Shown here: positions 16,977-25,372 of the stretch, one piece after another
Numbering within the stretch: the stretch's first letter is position 1
How the letters are laid out: each line of letters opens with the position of its first letter
Source: Candidatus Sordicultor fermentans
GTDB taxonomy: Bacteria; Atribacterota; Atribacteria; Atribacterales; Caldatribacteriaceae
DNA length: 50,683 nt
Assembly (NCBI GenBank): GCA_002385475.1
Contig: DGDO01000021.1
Location: forward strand, 1-50,683
Direction of reading: 5' to 3'
Notes under the pieces: generated by a model
Told to the model about the DNA's origin: nothing
What the model saw: the letters and a program-made list of their open reading frames with translations, nothing else
The model's database searches: none
Translations under genes and position numbers: made by a program

Positions 16977-17489
16977 CTACCTGATGTTTGCCGGAAAGCC
17001 CATACCTGGAAAGCCCGTGTCTCTCTGAAAGGTAAAGCCTTTTCCTCTTCTTTGGGGATATTGCTTAGCCAATTGAGAAGTCTGTTCGGGAGTCAGAATA
17101 GAAAGCACTTCCTGAAACATAGCATTTCTGCTTTCCTGTATCTTTTGTTCCAAGGAGTTAATTTCTTCTATCTTAGTCCGTATCTCACTGGCTACTTCTT
17201 CAGAAGGAGTTTCAAAACTCAATTTCCAGAGACTAATTCGCGCTTCCTCCATCTGGTCTTGCAAATCCCGGATGTTCGGACGATATTTTTCCCAGACCTC
17301 CAGGATTTTGATTTTCTGTTCCTGACTCAGGTTAAGAGAATAGTTAATATTCTGGTGCAGCCTATCCTGTCTCATTTCCCTATCTCTTTCCTCACGGGGA
17401 GGGGAGCTTCTTTCCTGAGCAAAAATGGGGAAAGCTATACTTAAAACAAGCACGCTCACCAAAGCTACAAATAACCAGGTTTTTCTCAT
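16977..17489 (-). CDS. Spy/CpxP-like periplasmic protein (LTXXQ family)
   Basis: From the ATG at 17487-17489, which lies just after AAAGGAGG, the protein has 170 aa. It begins with a clear signal peptide (MRKTWLFVALVSVLVLSIA...PIFAQ). The mature part is helical and charged, with two motifs typical of the family: NLSQEQKIKILEVW (about 57-70) and LTPEQTSQLAKQYP (near 145). The tail is basic and glycine-rich. Spy and CpxP are periplasmic chaperone or sensor-binding proteins induced by envelope stress. The two-component pair directly downstream parallels the CpxP-CpxRA pairing, so it may be both target and modulator of that system. This is inference. Confidence 0.78.
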   Translation of the reverse strand: MRKTWLFVALVSVLVLSIAFPIFAQERSSPPREERDREMRQDRLHQNINYSLNLSQEQKIKILEVWEKYRPNIRDLQDQMEEARISLWKLSFETPSEEVASEIRTKIEEINSLEQKIQESRNAMFQEVLSILTPEQTSQLAKQYPQRRGKGFTFQRDTGFPGMGFPANIR

Positions 17490-17559
17490 GTGTTTAACCT
17501 CCTTTTTAGCTTTTGAGAACATTTTAAGGGGTCTTTTTGGCTTTTTAGTGAGCGATTTG

Positions 17560-18657
17560 TTACCAATTTATGAAAGTTTGTAACGACTTCTCTTTTTCAC
17601 TTCTTTCTAACGCTAATTGAATTAGCTCATCTATGAGCTGAGGGTAAGGGATGCCACTTGCTTCCCAGAGCTTGGGATACATACTGATGGAAGTAAACCC
17701 GGGAATGGTGTTGAGTTCGTTTACAATAATTTCTTCTCCCCGGAGAAAAAAGTCCACCCTGGCCATCCCCTCACAAGAAAGAGCCCGAAAAGCTTGAATG
17801 GCTAAACATTGTATTTTCTCTGCTATATTTTCTGGAAGAGAAGCGGGGATCTGAAGAAGAGCTCCCTCCGGGTCAATGTATTTTGCCTCGTAAGAGTAAA
17901 ATTCATGACCGGGGATGATTTCTCCAGGGCAAGAGACACGAGGTTTTTCATTTCCCAGAACGGCACATTCAATTTCTCGCCCCTCGACATATTCCTCAAT
18001 TAAGATTTTACCATCGTAGCGAAAAGCTTCCTCTAAAGCAGAGAAAAACTCCTCCTCTTTTTTAACTTTGCTTATACCCACAGATGAGCCAAGAGTGGCC
18101 GGTTTTACAAAAAAAGGCAATCCTAATTGGCTAACCATTTCGGGGAATTTGATTTCCTTTTTTTCCTCACGAGCAAAAGATAAAAATTTAGCGGCAGGAA
18201 TTCCAGCTTCTTTCAGCAATCTTTTGCTTACCTCTTTATCCATAGCAATAGCTGAACCTAGCACTCCCGCCCCCACGAAAGGAACTTCTGCTATTTTCAG
18301 CAATCCCTGGATAGCACCATCTTCACCGAACGGTCCATGAAGAACAGGGAAAACAACATCTACCGGCTGCAACCTTTCTCCAGTAGAGAGATTAACCAGT
18401 TGTCCTGCGCCTCCGGGAATAAAAATCACCTCATCCCCTCGAGAGGTAAGGTGAGGCAGAAGAGAGCCTTCCATTTCTTCTTCAAAATCAGCTAAAGCTT
18501 TAAGGTGCCAGCGACCGTCTTTATCAATACCTATAAGGACAATATCATATTTCTCTCTATCCATAGCTTCTATAACGTTTTTTGCTGATTGGAGAGAAAT
18601 CTCGTGCTCTACCGATTTTCCACCACAGATGACAGCCACTCTTAATTTTCTTTTCAT
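17560..18657 (-). CDS. ddl: D-alanine--D-alanine ligase
   Basis: Joins two D-alanines with ATP for peptidoglycan precursors. The 365-aa protein has the N-terminal GGKSVEHEISLQSA block, HGPFGEDGAIQGLL, the ATP-grasp segment FVKPATLGSSVGISKV, and the Mg-binding end VNELNTIPGFTSISMYP. The omega-loop tyrosine-containing stretch (GHEFYSYEAKYI) matches D-Ala-D-Ala rather than D-Ala-D-Lac enzymes as far as I can judge. The ATG at 18657 has only a weak SD (GGGGTTGG). It precedes the Spy-like gene by 70 bases with no clear terminator between, so the two may be co-transcribed. Confidence 0.95.
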   Translation of the reverse strand: MKRKLRVAVICGGKSVEHEISLQSAKNVIEAMDREKYDIVLIGIDKDGRWHLKALADFEEEMEGSLLPHLTSRGDEVIFIPGGAGQLVNLSTGERLQPVDVVFPVLHGPFGEDGAIQGLLKIAEVPFVGAGVLGSAIAMDKEVSKRLLKEAGIPAAKFLSFAREEKKEIKFPEMVSQLGLPFFVKPATLGSSVGISKVKKEEEFFSALEEAFRYDGKILIEEYVEGREIECAVLGNEKPRVSCPGEIIPGHEFYSYEAKYIDPEGALLQIPASLPENIAEKIQCLAIQAFRALSCEGMARVDFFLRGEEIIVNELNTIPGFTSISMYPKLWEASGIPYPQLIDELIQLALERSEKEKSLQTFINW

Positions 18658-19159
18658 AGCGCCAACCCCGATAAATTATTTCTGGAAGGAATTTAGCACA
18701 AAATCCATCCTTCTACAAGAGAGATTCAAAAAGCACAACTACAAATAAGTGGGATACTCTGTCATCCCGATATTACCACACAATTGATGTTATGAGCTTG
18801 CTTTGCCTCTGAGAGATTGCCCAGATGGCTTGTGGTATAAGACTAAGAGAGCACAAAAGATGAAAAAATTTGGAATAACAACGCTGAAGTAATAACATTC
18901 CAGCACTTAGAGAGAAGAAACATCTCTCGAACTATAGGACACAAATCCTCCTATGACTTCCGGAAGAGAAAAATCTGAAAACATAGAAAAACAAAACTGC
19001 TGAAGGAGTAAAAGCATCTCCCTCAGCGTGCGATTAATACCCCAAGGACACAGTGAAGAGGTGGAGTATTAAAAAGAAGAACATGCCAGGAATTTCACGA
19101 GATACTATAAAATTAGGAAAAAGATGAAATCTTTTCTTACCTGAAGAAAATTGACGAGA
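18658..19159. other. Intergenic region, no recognised gene
   Basis: About 500 bases between ddl and the UroD-family gene. I see only short interrupted frames and several small imperfect hairpins (for example around 18920-18940 and 18950-18960). A weak promoter for ddl (TTGTAG, 17 bases, TAAATT on the minus strand) may lie at its left end. Nothing else is supportable. Confidence 0.4.
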
Positions 19160-20185
19160 CTATACCTGTTTTTGAGTCTCCTCAATAAAAGCCAGCATGT
19201 TGGGAAGAGAAACATCCCCTTCCACATCGTGAGCGGGGCCAAAGATATATCCTCCTGGACGTCCCATATCTATAAGGCGCCTTGTTTCCCGCACTACATC
19301 TTGAGGGGTGCCATAGGGAAGAGTTTGCTGAGTGGAAAGCCCACCATGAAAACTCAAGCGATCCCGGTATTGTTCTATTAATTGAAAAATATCCATAACT
19401 TCCGGTTGAAAAGGATTGAAGCAGTCCACCCCTATTTCTATCAAATCATCGAACAGTTCATCTACATCTCCGCAAGAATGAATAAATACATATTTCCCCT
19501 CCTGTTTCGCACTTCCATACATTCGGCGTAACTCCGGATAGATAAACTCCTTCCATATTTTCGGCCCCATCTGCAAACCTCGCTGCTGTCCCCAATCATC
19601 GCCAAAATATACGGCATCTATATCGTACTTCATAGCCTCTTTTACTTGAGCAATATTATAGTCGGCTATAGTGTGTAACAGCTCGTGCACAAAATCAGGG
19701 TGGTCATAGAAATCCATCATAAGTTGCTCCATGCCTCTTAAGGTCCAAGCTCTCTCATATAGCGAAAAACCGATCTGGAATACCCGAAACCTATCGGGAT
19801 AGCGCTGAATTTTCTCGGGGATATCCTGAAAAAAACGGTGGTCTAAAGGGTTGGGAAACCGATATCCCTGTAGGCTGGGTTTAGATAACACTGGTTTCTG
19901 GACATTGCCGATATCCTTATCTATGCTCCGGTCCCAGACTACTCCAAAAACATCTTGCACTAAGTTTGGCCCCACCTCTTCGAAAAAACCGATATCGCTT
20001 CCCAACTTCAAAAGATGATTGCCAACAAAATCTTCCAGTTCCTCCCTGGAATTGATTTGCTGACCGGAATTATTATAATGAGCAATAAGTTTGTCCGCCG
20101 CTTCTTTGGTAAAACCAAAAGACCAGGGAACATAAGGCGGTTGTTTGTGGTCAAGTACAATTTTTATTACCTGGCGCTTGGTCAT
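19160..20185 (-). CDS. Uroporphyrinogen decarboxylase-fold protein (UroD/MtaA superfamily)
   Basis: The 341-aa protein has the URO-D TIM-barrel layout: an N-terminal PYVPWSFGFTKEA segment, the FGDDWGQQRGLQMGPKIW block typical of the superfamily, HSCGDVDELFDDLIEIGVDCFNPFQ, and a C-terminal GGYIFGPAHDVEGDVS. HSCG corresponds to the region carrying zinc ligands in the methyltransferase branch, and no other haem-synthesis gene is near. It is therefore more likely a corrinoid/methyl-transfer-type or uncharacterised member than HemE. The ATG follows AAGGGGGAG. It appears to be a single-gene unit with its own promoter at 20244-20272. Substrate unknown. Confidence 0.8.
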   Translation of the reverse strand: MTKRQVIKIVLDHKQPPYVPWSFGFTKEAADKLIAHYNNSGQQINSREELEDFVGNHLLKLGSDIGFFEEVGPNLVQDVFGVVWDRSIDKDIGNVQKPVLSKPSLQGYRFPNPLDHRFFQDIPEKIQRYPDRFRVFQIGFSLYERAWTLRGMEQLMMDFYDHPDFVHELLHTIADYNIAQVKEAMKYDIDAVYFGDDWGQQRGLQMGPKIWKEFIYPELRRMYGSAKQEGKYVFIHSCGDVDELFDDLIEIGVDCFNPFQPEVMDIFQLIEQYRDRLSFHGGLSTQQTLPYGTPQDVVRETRRLIDMGRPGGYIFGPAHDVEGDVSLPNMLAFIEETQKQV

Positions 20186-20243
20186 AACGTACTCCCCCTT
20201 CCAATACCGAGCTCCTCACCTCTATTAAACTCGAACCTGATAT

Positions 20244-20272
20244 ATAATAACCTCTGACGTTCGATTATTCAA
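20244..20272 (-). promoter_or_regulatory. Promoter candidate for the UroD-family gene
   Basis: On the minus strand TTGAAT (20267-20272), 17 bases, TATTAT (20244-20249). The leader would be about 50 bases. Confidence 0.5.
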
Positions 20273-20317
20273 ACCTCTTCTAAAGTTAGGAACCCACCAA
20301 TAGTATTACCCTCCCAC

Positions 20318-20595
20318 TCAACTGGTTATTAATTTCAGTATCCTCCAAAACCTCTTAAACCACTCAAACTTTAAAAGCAAGTTATATTTTGCTAAAAAAT
20401 CGGGATCTCAAGAACGGAAGCTCTTAAATCTTTTTCTGAACGTAAAGTACGAGGAAAGCGCTTAAAGAACATTGAAACGTGGAGCTTATAATCGGAAATA
20501 GTGCGGGGAGCTCTTCCTTCAGCCTTCTTTTCAAACAGAAATAGCTCCAAAAAATTATTATAATCTTCTCGAGGAAATTTTACTGTTTCTCCCAT
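20318..20595 (-). pseudogene. Tyrosine recombinase (phage-type integrase) relic, N-terminal domain only
   Basis: From the ATG at 20593-20595 a 67-codon frame reads as the SAM-like core-binding domain of an integrase (LFLFEKKAEGRAPRTISDYKLHVSMFFKRF...DLRASVLEI). It then stops in a run of six T at about 20395-20400. Shifting frame at that run restores further integrase-like sequence (YNLLLKFEWFKRFWRILKLI) for about 27 codons. The catalytic domain with its R-H-R-Y residues is missing. It lies about 60 bases beyond the 3' end of tRNA-Leu in the same orientation, a classic integrase position. I infer an old integrative element, now lost. Confidence 0.65.
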
Positions 20596-20656
20596 GAGAA
20601 ATGAGGTAGTCCATCGACTATAAAAGAGCTTTTTAGAAACAGAAGAGATGCACTTC

Positions 20657-20742
20657 TGGTGCGAGAGGCGGGAGTTGAACCCGCACGGGGTTTCACCCAC
20701 TGGATCCTAAGTCCAGCGCGTCTTCCATTCCGCCACTCTCGC
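20657..20742 (-). tRNA. tRNA-Leu (anticodon UAG)
   Basis: The minus strand folds as a class II tRNA: 7-bp acceptor GCGAGAG/CTCTCGC, D-arm with GCGGAATGG, anticodon stem CTGGA/TCCAG around loop CTTAGGA (anticodon TAG), a long variable arm, a T-arm GCGGG-TTCAACT-CCCGC, and an encoded ACCA end. The long variable arm and UAG anticodon give leucine. Confidence 0.95.
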
Positions 20743-20751
20743 AACACTGAA

Positions 20752-20780
20752 ATTTTAAGACAATTTATATTTTCTGACAA
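20752..20780 (-). promoter_or_regulatory. Promoter of tRNA-Leu
   Basis: On the minus strand TTGTCA (20775-20780), 17 bases, TAAAAT (20752-20757), ending 9 bases before the tRNA 5' end. Confidence 0.7.
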
Positions 20781-20816
20781 CCCCCTGGTAACTTGGCTCT
20801 ATAGAGAGTAAATACT

Positions 20817-21833
20817 TCAAGAAATTTCTTGAGCTAAAAGTTCAGCAATTTGCACCGCGTTTAGCGCTGCTCCCTTTCTTAGTTGATCTCCCACCACCCA
20901 GAGACTTAAACCCGAAGGAGAGGAAATATCTTCCCTTATTCTTCCCACTAAACATTCATCTTTTCCTACCGCCATTAAAGGAGTAGGATAAAGAAGGTGT
21001 TCTGGATCATCTACTACCTTCACTCCCGGAAAAGAAGATAAAAGCTCTATAGCTTTGCCTCTGGTTATTTTTCTTTCCGTTTCTATATTAATAGCCACCG
21101 AATGGGCACGAAATACTGGAACCCGAACACAAGTAGCGCTGATTAAGAGGTTTTCCTCCTCCAGTATTTTTTGGCTCTCCCAGACCATTTTCATTTCTTC
21201 TTTAGTGTAGTAATTGTCCAGAAAGGTATCGATATGGGGTATCACATTAAAAGCAATTTGCTGGGGGAAAACACGAGGCACTATTTCTTCCTGATTCACA
21301 TAAGCTCTGACTTGCTCTTCTAACTCCGCCATGGCTTCCGCTCCTGCGCCTGAGGTAGCCTGGTAACTGGCAGCTATTATCCTTTTGATTTTCCCATAGT
21401 CGTGCAAAGGCTTCAAGGGCATAAGAGAAATGGTAGTGGTACAGTTGGGGTTGGCAATGATATTTCTTCGGCTGTAATCTTTAATCCGATGAGGATTAAT
21501 CTCCGGAATGATTAAGGGAATATCGGGGTCTTGCCGGAAAGCTGAGGAATTATCTATCACCACACAACCACTCTGTGCCGCCAGAGGGGCAAATTCTCGG
21601 CTTACGGAAGCACCGGCGCTAAAAAGAGCGATATCTACTCCCTGAAAGCTATTTTCACTTAAGGCTTCCACTGTCCACTCCTTACCCCGGAAAAGCACTT
21701 TCTTCCCTTGAGAGCGGGAAGAAGCCAGAGGCCGGAGCTCTGAAACTGGAAAGTTTCTCTCCTCTAAAACCTTGAGCATCTCCTGCCCCACTGCCCCAGT
21801 CACTCCTGCTACCGCCACCTTAAACTTCTTCAT
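20817..21833 (-). CDS. asd: Aspartate-semialdehyde dehydrogenase
   Basis: Reduces aspartyl phosphate to aspartate semialdehyde with NADPH, the branch-point for Thr, Met, Lys and diaminopimelate. The 338-aa protein shows the nucleotide-binding VAVAGVTGAVGQEML start, the active-site Cys131 in NPNCTTT, QATSGAGAEAM, and the later RVPVFRAHSVA block with its catalytic His. The ATG lies 14 bases inside lysC, after AGGAGGTGA, so translation is coupled. The stop codon falls within a perfect 16-base palindrome (20817-20832). The tRNA-Leu promoter follows directly. Last gene of the threonine group. Confidence 0.96.
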   Translation of the reverse strand: MKKFKVAVAGVTGAVGQEMLKVLEERNFPVSELRPLASSRSQGKKVLFRGKEWTVEALSENSFQGVDIALFSAGASVSREFAPLAAQSGCVVIDNSSAFRQDPDIPLIIPEINPHRIKDYSRRNIIANPNCTTTISLMPLKPLHDYGKIKRIIAASYQATSGAGAEAMAELEEQVRAYVNQEEIVPRVFPQQIAFNVIPHIDTFLDNYYTKEEMKMVWESQKILEEENLLISATCVRVPVFRAHSVAINIETERKITRGKAIELLSSFPGVKVVDDPEHLLYPTPLMAVGKDECLVGRIREDISSPSGLSLWVVGDQLRKGAALNAVQIAELLAQEIS

Positions 21834-23052
21834 TGAGCCTCACCTCCTGCATAATGAACTCTTCATGCAAAACTTTTACTGCTTCTTCCATCAAATCCCG
21901 GGGGATGAGACAAGAAATCCGAGAATTAGAAGTACTGATCATATCTATATTTATCCCTGCCCGAGCTAAAGCGTTAAACATCCGATAAGCAATATTAGGG
22001 CTGCTGGCTATCCCTGCTCCTACTAAAGATACCCGGCTCATTGTTTCATCAAACTTCATTCCCTGAAAAGACAATTCTTTCTCCAGGCAAGCGATGGCCT
22101 TTCTCACTTTTTCTTCATCTTCCCGAGAAGCTACAAAAGCCAAGTCTTTGTAGTCTTCCCTTCCTTCACTCTGAATAATCATATCAATGAAAACTGAAAA
22201 ATCGGACAAAGCTTTAAAAATCTGTGCTGCTACTCCCGGTTGATTAGGTACTCCTAATAACACTATTTTTAACATATCCCCGCTGTGAGTAATTGCCTTT
22301 ACTCTCACTTCTTCCATACTATTTATTTCTTCCACCCAGGTTCCCTCCCTTTCTGAAAAAGTAGAACGAACGTGCACCCTCACTCCATAGGCTTGAGAAA
22401 AGTCCACCGCTCGGGGTTGCAAAACTTTAGCCCCCAAAGTAGCCATCTCTGACATTTCTTCATAAGAGAGGCGGGCAATTTTTTTAGCCTGAGGAACAAG
22501 ATGAGGATCAGCAGTAAACACCCCTTGGACGTCAGTATAAATCTCACAGAAATCAGCGCTCAGTGCTGCAGCAAGAGCGCAGGCAGTAACATCGCTCCCT
22601 CCTCTTCCCAGGGTAGTGATATCTCCTTGAGGGGTTCTACCCTGAAAACCAGCTACTATCACCACCTGGTGTTTGAGAAGCAAATCTTTTATCCTCCGGG
22701 TATCTATATGGAAAATTTTAGCTTTGGTATAGGTATCAGTGGTAATGATTCCTGCTTGCCCTCCGGTCAAAGAAACAGAGCTCACCCCTAAAGAAGAAAG
22801 AGCAATGGATAAAAGAGATATGGAAACTTGCTCTCCGGTAGAAAGTAACATATCCAGCTCTCTTTCCGGGGGAAAAGGGTTTAAGCTTTTAGCCAGGGAA
22901 ATAAGCTGATCAGTGGTTTTTCCCATAGCAGAAACCACTACTACTAATTCATGCCCTTCATCCCTGCACTTTTTTACCCGGGAAGCTACCAGCCTGATTT
23001 TATCCAGATCGGCTAAAGAAGAGCCCCCGTATTTTTGCACTATGAGGCTCAT
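21820..23052 (-). CDS. lysC: Aspartate kinase
   Basis: Phosphorylates aspartate, the first step toward Lys, Thr and Met. The 410-aa protein has the kinase start IVQKYGGSSLADLDKI, the FQGRTPQGDITTLGRGGSDVTA block for aspartate binding, and two C-terminal ACT domains (about 265-410; ending with SNSRISCLIP) that usually bind Lys or Thr as feedback inhibitors. Length fits the monofunctional class. The start overlaps thrB by 4 bases and the end overlaps asd by 14, so it is embedded in the Thr operon. Threonine feedback would fit this context, but specificity cannot be read from sequence here. Confidence 0.96.
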   Translation of the reverse strand: MSLIVQKYGGSSLADLDKIRLVASRVKKCRDEGHELVVVVSAMGKTTDQLISLAKSLNPFPPERELDMLLSTGEQVSISLLSIALSSLGVSSVSLTGGQAGIITTDTYTKAKIFHIDTRRIKDLLLKHQVVIVAGFQGRTPQGDITTLGRGGSDVTACALAAALSADFCEIYTDVQGVFTADPHLVPQAKKIARLSYEEMSEMATLGAKVLQPRAVDFSQAYGVRVHVRSTFSEREGTWVEEINSMEEVRVKAITHSGDMLKIVLLGVPNQPGVAAQIFKALSDFSVFIDMIIQSEGREDYKDLAFVASREDEEKVRKAIACLEKELSFQGMKFDETMSRVSLVGAGIASSPNIAYRMFNALARAGINIDMISTSNSRISCLIPRDLMEEAVKVLHEEFIMQEVRLNEEV

Positions 23053-23948
23053 AGCTTTCTCACCCTTGCTCCATCTTCTACCGCTTCTACTTTTTTTATT
23101 TCTACGCTTACTCCCCAGGATTGAAAAATTTTTCCCAGATCCTCTTCTTCTTCCTCTCTCAAAGGTCGAGATAAAAAAAGAATTAAAGCAGGTCCTGAGC
23201 CACTAATAGCCACATTCCCCAGATTTCTTTTCTGGATATATTCTTTAACCTCGCTAAACCCTTTAATTTTAGCCCCCCGATAGGGCTGATGAATCTCATC
23301 TTCTAAAGATAAAAAGAATCCTTCTTTATCTCCGGTAAAAATACTCCCTAAAAGATAGGCAAGAGATGATAGAGTAAAAACTACTTTGTCCCGGGGATAA
23401 GAAGAAGGAAGAACTTTTCTCATTTCCTCGGTAGATAGAGTATAATCAGGGATGCAAACTACCATCTCCACTTCTCGTAAAAAGGGAAGTTGATGATAAA
23501 AAATTCTTCCTTCTCGGAGAAGAGCTATGGTGAACCCTCCCAAAAAAGCAGGTAAAACATTGTCAGAGTGTCCTTCTATTTGCGAAGCTACTTCTATCAT
23601 CTGGGATAAATTCAACACCCTCCCCATTACCTCATTGGCAGATAGCACTCCCGCTACAATACAGGCGGCACTGCTTCCCAGACCCCGGGAAATGGGTATC
23701 TCATTAAAAGCCTTTACTCTCATCCCCTGTCCGGGAAAACTCGCCTTCTCCCAGGTTTTTCTGACTGCATGAAAGAAAAGGTTATCTTCTTCCTTTATTT
23801 TCCCCTCTCCCTCTCCCTGATGGTACAAATGGAATCCCTCTCCCTCGCTACTTACCTCTACCCGATAAAAAAGGTTAAGAGCCAGACCTAAAACGTCAAA
23901 CCCACAAGCCAAATTGGCTGAGGTAGCTGGAACACACACTTCAAACAT
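23049..23948 (-). CDS. thrB: Homoserine kinase
   Basis: GHMP-family kinase that phosphorylates homoserine using ATP. The 299-aa protein contains the N-terminal VPATSANLACGFDVLGLAL, the ATP-binding ISRGLGSSAACIVAGVLSANE, and C-terminal VAISGSGPALILF. The ATG at 23948 follows GGAGAG and overlaps the thrC stop by 8 bases. It works directly before ThrC in the pathway. Homoserine dehydrogenase, needed between Asd and ThrB, is not in this window and must lie elsewhere. Confidence 0.95.
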   Translation of the reverse strand: MFEVCVPATSANLACGFDVLGLALNLFYRVEVSSEGEGFHLYHQGEGEGKIKEEDNLFFHAVRKTWEKASFPGQGMRVKAFNEIPISRGLGSSAACIVAGVLSANEVMGRVLNLSQMIEVASQIEGHSDNVLPAFLGGFTIALLREGRIFYHQLPFLREVEMVVCIPDYTLSTEEMRKVLPSSYPRDKVVFTLSSLAYLLGSIFTGDKEGFFLSLEDEIHQPYRGAKIKGFSEVKEYIQKRNLGNVAISGSGPALILFLSRPLREEEEEDLGKIFQSWGVSVEIKKVEAVEDGARVRKL

Positions 23949-25011
23949 GTTCTCTCTCCAATCCCAAAATTTCTACCACTTCTTCTGCGGATGCTCCTAC
24001 TTCTTCAATTCTTCCCTCACCTTGTTTTATGGCAATGTCGGGGTCTTTGAGCCCGTGTCCGGTTAAAACGCAAACTATGGTTTCCCTGCCGGTAAAAAAG
24101 CCCTCTTCAGATTTTTTCAACACTCCGGCAAAAGAAGCTGCAGAAGCTGGCTCTACAAATATCCCCTCTTCTTCAGCCAGCATCCTTTGCGCCTGTAAAA
24201 TTTCTTCATCACTCACTGCTTCAATCAAGCCTCCTGACTCATCCCGAGCAGCGATAGCTCCCTTCCAGCTGGCAGGGTTTCCAATCCGGATAGCAGTAGC
24301 CACCGTTTGAGGATTAGAAACAGGTTTTCCGGAAACTAAAGGAGCCGCTCCTTCGGCTTGAAAGCCTAACATTCGGGGAAGAGAGGTAATTTTCCCCTTC
24401 TCTTTTAGCTCTTTAAACCCTTTCCAGTAAGCAGTGATGTTTCCCGCGTTACCCACGGGTAGCGCAAGATAGTCAGGACTTTCCCCCAGCCACTCTACCA
24501 CTTCAAACGCCGCAGTTTTTTGCCCCTCAATACGATAAGGATTAAGGGAGTTAACCAGAGCCACCGGATAGTGAGAAGTTATATATCTCACTATAGAAAG
24601 AGCATCGTCAAAGTTTCCTTGCACTGCCAGAACTCGTGCTCCGTGCATAAGAGCCTGGGAGAGTTTTCCCAGCGCGATTTTCCCCTGAGGGATAAGAACA
24701 ATGCAGGAAAGACCGGCTCTTTGCGCATAAGCTGCAGCTGATGCGGAAGTGTTACCAGTAGAAGCACACATCACCACAGCTCTACCTTCTTCTTTGGCTT
24801 TAGCCACTGCTACCACCATCCCCCGGTCTTTAAATGAGCCGGTGGGGTTCATGCCTTCAAATTTAAAATAAAGTTTTCCTGCTCCTAACTTCTCTACCAG
24901 CTGATAAGACTCCACAAGAGGAGTGTTTCCCTCATTTAGAGTAATAAGAGGAGTATGAGATGTTACAGGAAGGTAATCGGCAAAATACTCCAACACTCCA
25001 GGCCAGCGCAA
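23941..25011 (-). CDS. thrC: Threonine synthase
   Basis: PLP enzyme converting O-phosphohomoserine to threonine. The PLP lysine is Lys61 in GMNPTGSFKDRG; TLNEGNTPL and VMCASTGNTSASAAAYA are the other signatures. The open frame extends 21 codons upstream to an ATG at 25074 that has no SD. A TTG at 25009-25011 lies 7 bases after AAAGGAGG and begins RWPGVLEYFADYLPV, where this enzyme family normally starts, so I use it (356 aa). The gene leads the thrC-thrB-lysC-asd series and is followed by overlapping genes. No T-box or Thr leader peptide was found upstream. Confidence 0.94.
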   Translation of the reverse strand: MRWPGVLEYFADYLPVTSHTPLITLNEGNTPLVESYQLVEKLGAGKLYFKFEGMNPTGSFKDRGMVVAVAKAKEEGRAVVMCASTGNTSASAAAYAQRAGLSCIVLIPQGKIALGKLSQALMHGARVLAVQGNFDDALSIVRYITSHYPVALVNSLNPYRIEGQKTAAFEVVEWLGESPDYLALPVGNAGNITAYWKGFKELKEKGKITSLPRMLGFQAEGAAPLVSGKPVSNPQTVATAIRIGNPASWKGAIAARDESGGLIEAVSDEEILQAQRMLAEEEGIFVEPASAASFAGVLKKSEEGFFTGRETIVCVLTGHGLKDPDIAIKQGEGRIEEVGASAEEVVEILGLEREHV

Positions 25012-25372
25012 AGTCAAACCTCCTTTACCAAAACAGATTTTCATTAGCATACCACAACTATTCTTCTGAATCATCAGTTTTCAATACTAAATTTAAAAAG
25101 TAAAGGAGATTTAAACCCCTTATGGCATCTCTCTACTCAGTGCTCTCTAATCTTTATTTGGTGCTGGGTGTTTAACCGACTCAGAATGTCCAATATAGTC
25201 ATAGTCTTTAGGAGAATACTGAGAAAATACTTGAAGAAAGGAGAAGGACCCCGGGAATGGATAACTGAATTCCCGAGGCCCCCCAAAAGGTACGATTATT
25301 GTATCACACTACACTAGTAAATGGGGTAGCATATTGCCCGAGACTTAGTGAAAGAATTTCAAAAGCCTTCCT
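25012..25372. other. Intergenic region between nrdJ and thrC
   Basis: About 360 bases holding the stem-loop at 25252-25275. No T-box, leader peptide or confident promoter for the Thr genes was seen, although one would be expected here. Confidence 0.4.
25252..25275 (-). terminator. Stem-loop downstream of nrdJ
   Basis: CGGGAAT (25252-25258) pairs with ATTCCCG (25269-25275), extended by a few G-C and G-U pairs outward. On the minus strand it lies about 100 bases after the nrdJ stop and is followed by a pyrimidine-rich stretch rather than a pure T-run. It probably separates the nrdJ group from the Thr genes, or acts as an attenuator. Confidence 0.4.

Noticed and set aside
20596..20700. N-terminal part of a 102-aa frame overlapping tRNA-Leu
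   Set aside because: This part is the translated tRNA gene; the integrase-like sequence begins only after the ATG at 20595.
25012..25074. Upstream start of thrC at 25074
   Set aside because: No SD there, and the added residues precede the usual N-terminus of the family.
25075..25372. T-box or threonine leader before thrC
   Set aside because: No T-box sequence and no Thr-rich short frame could be found.
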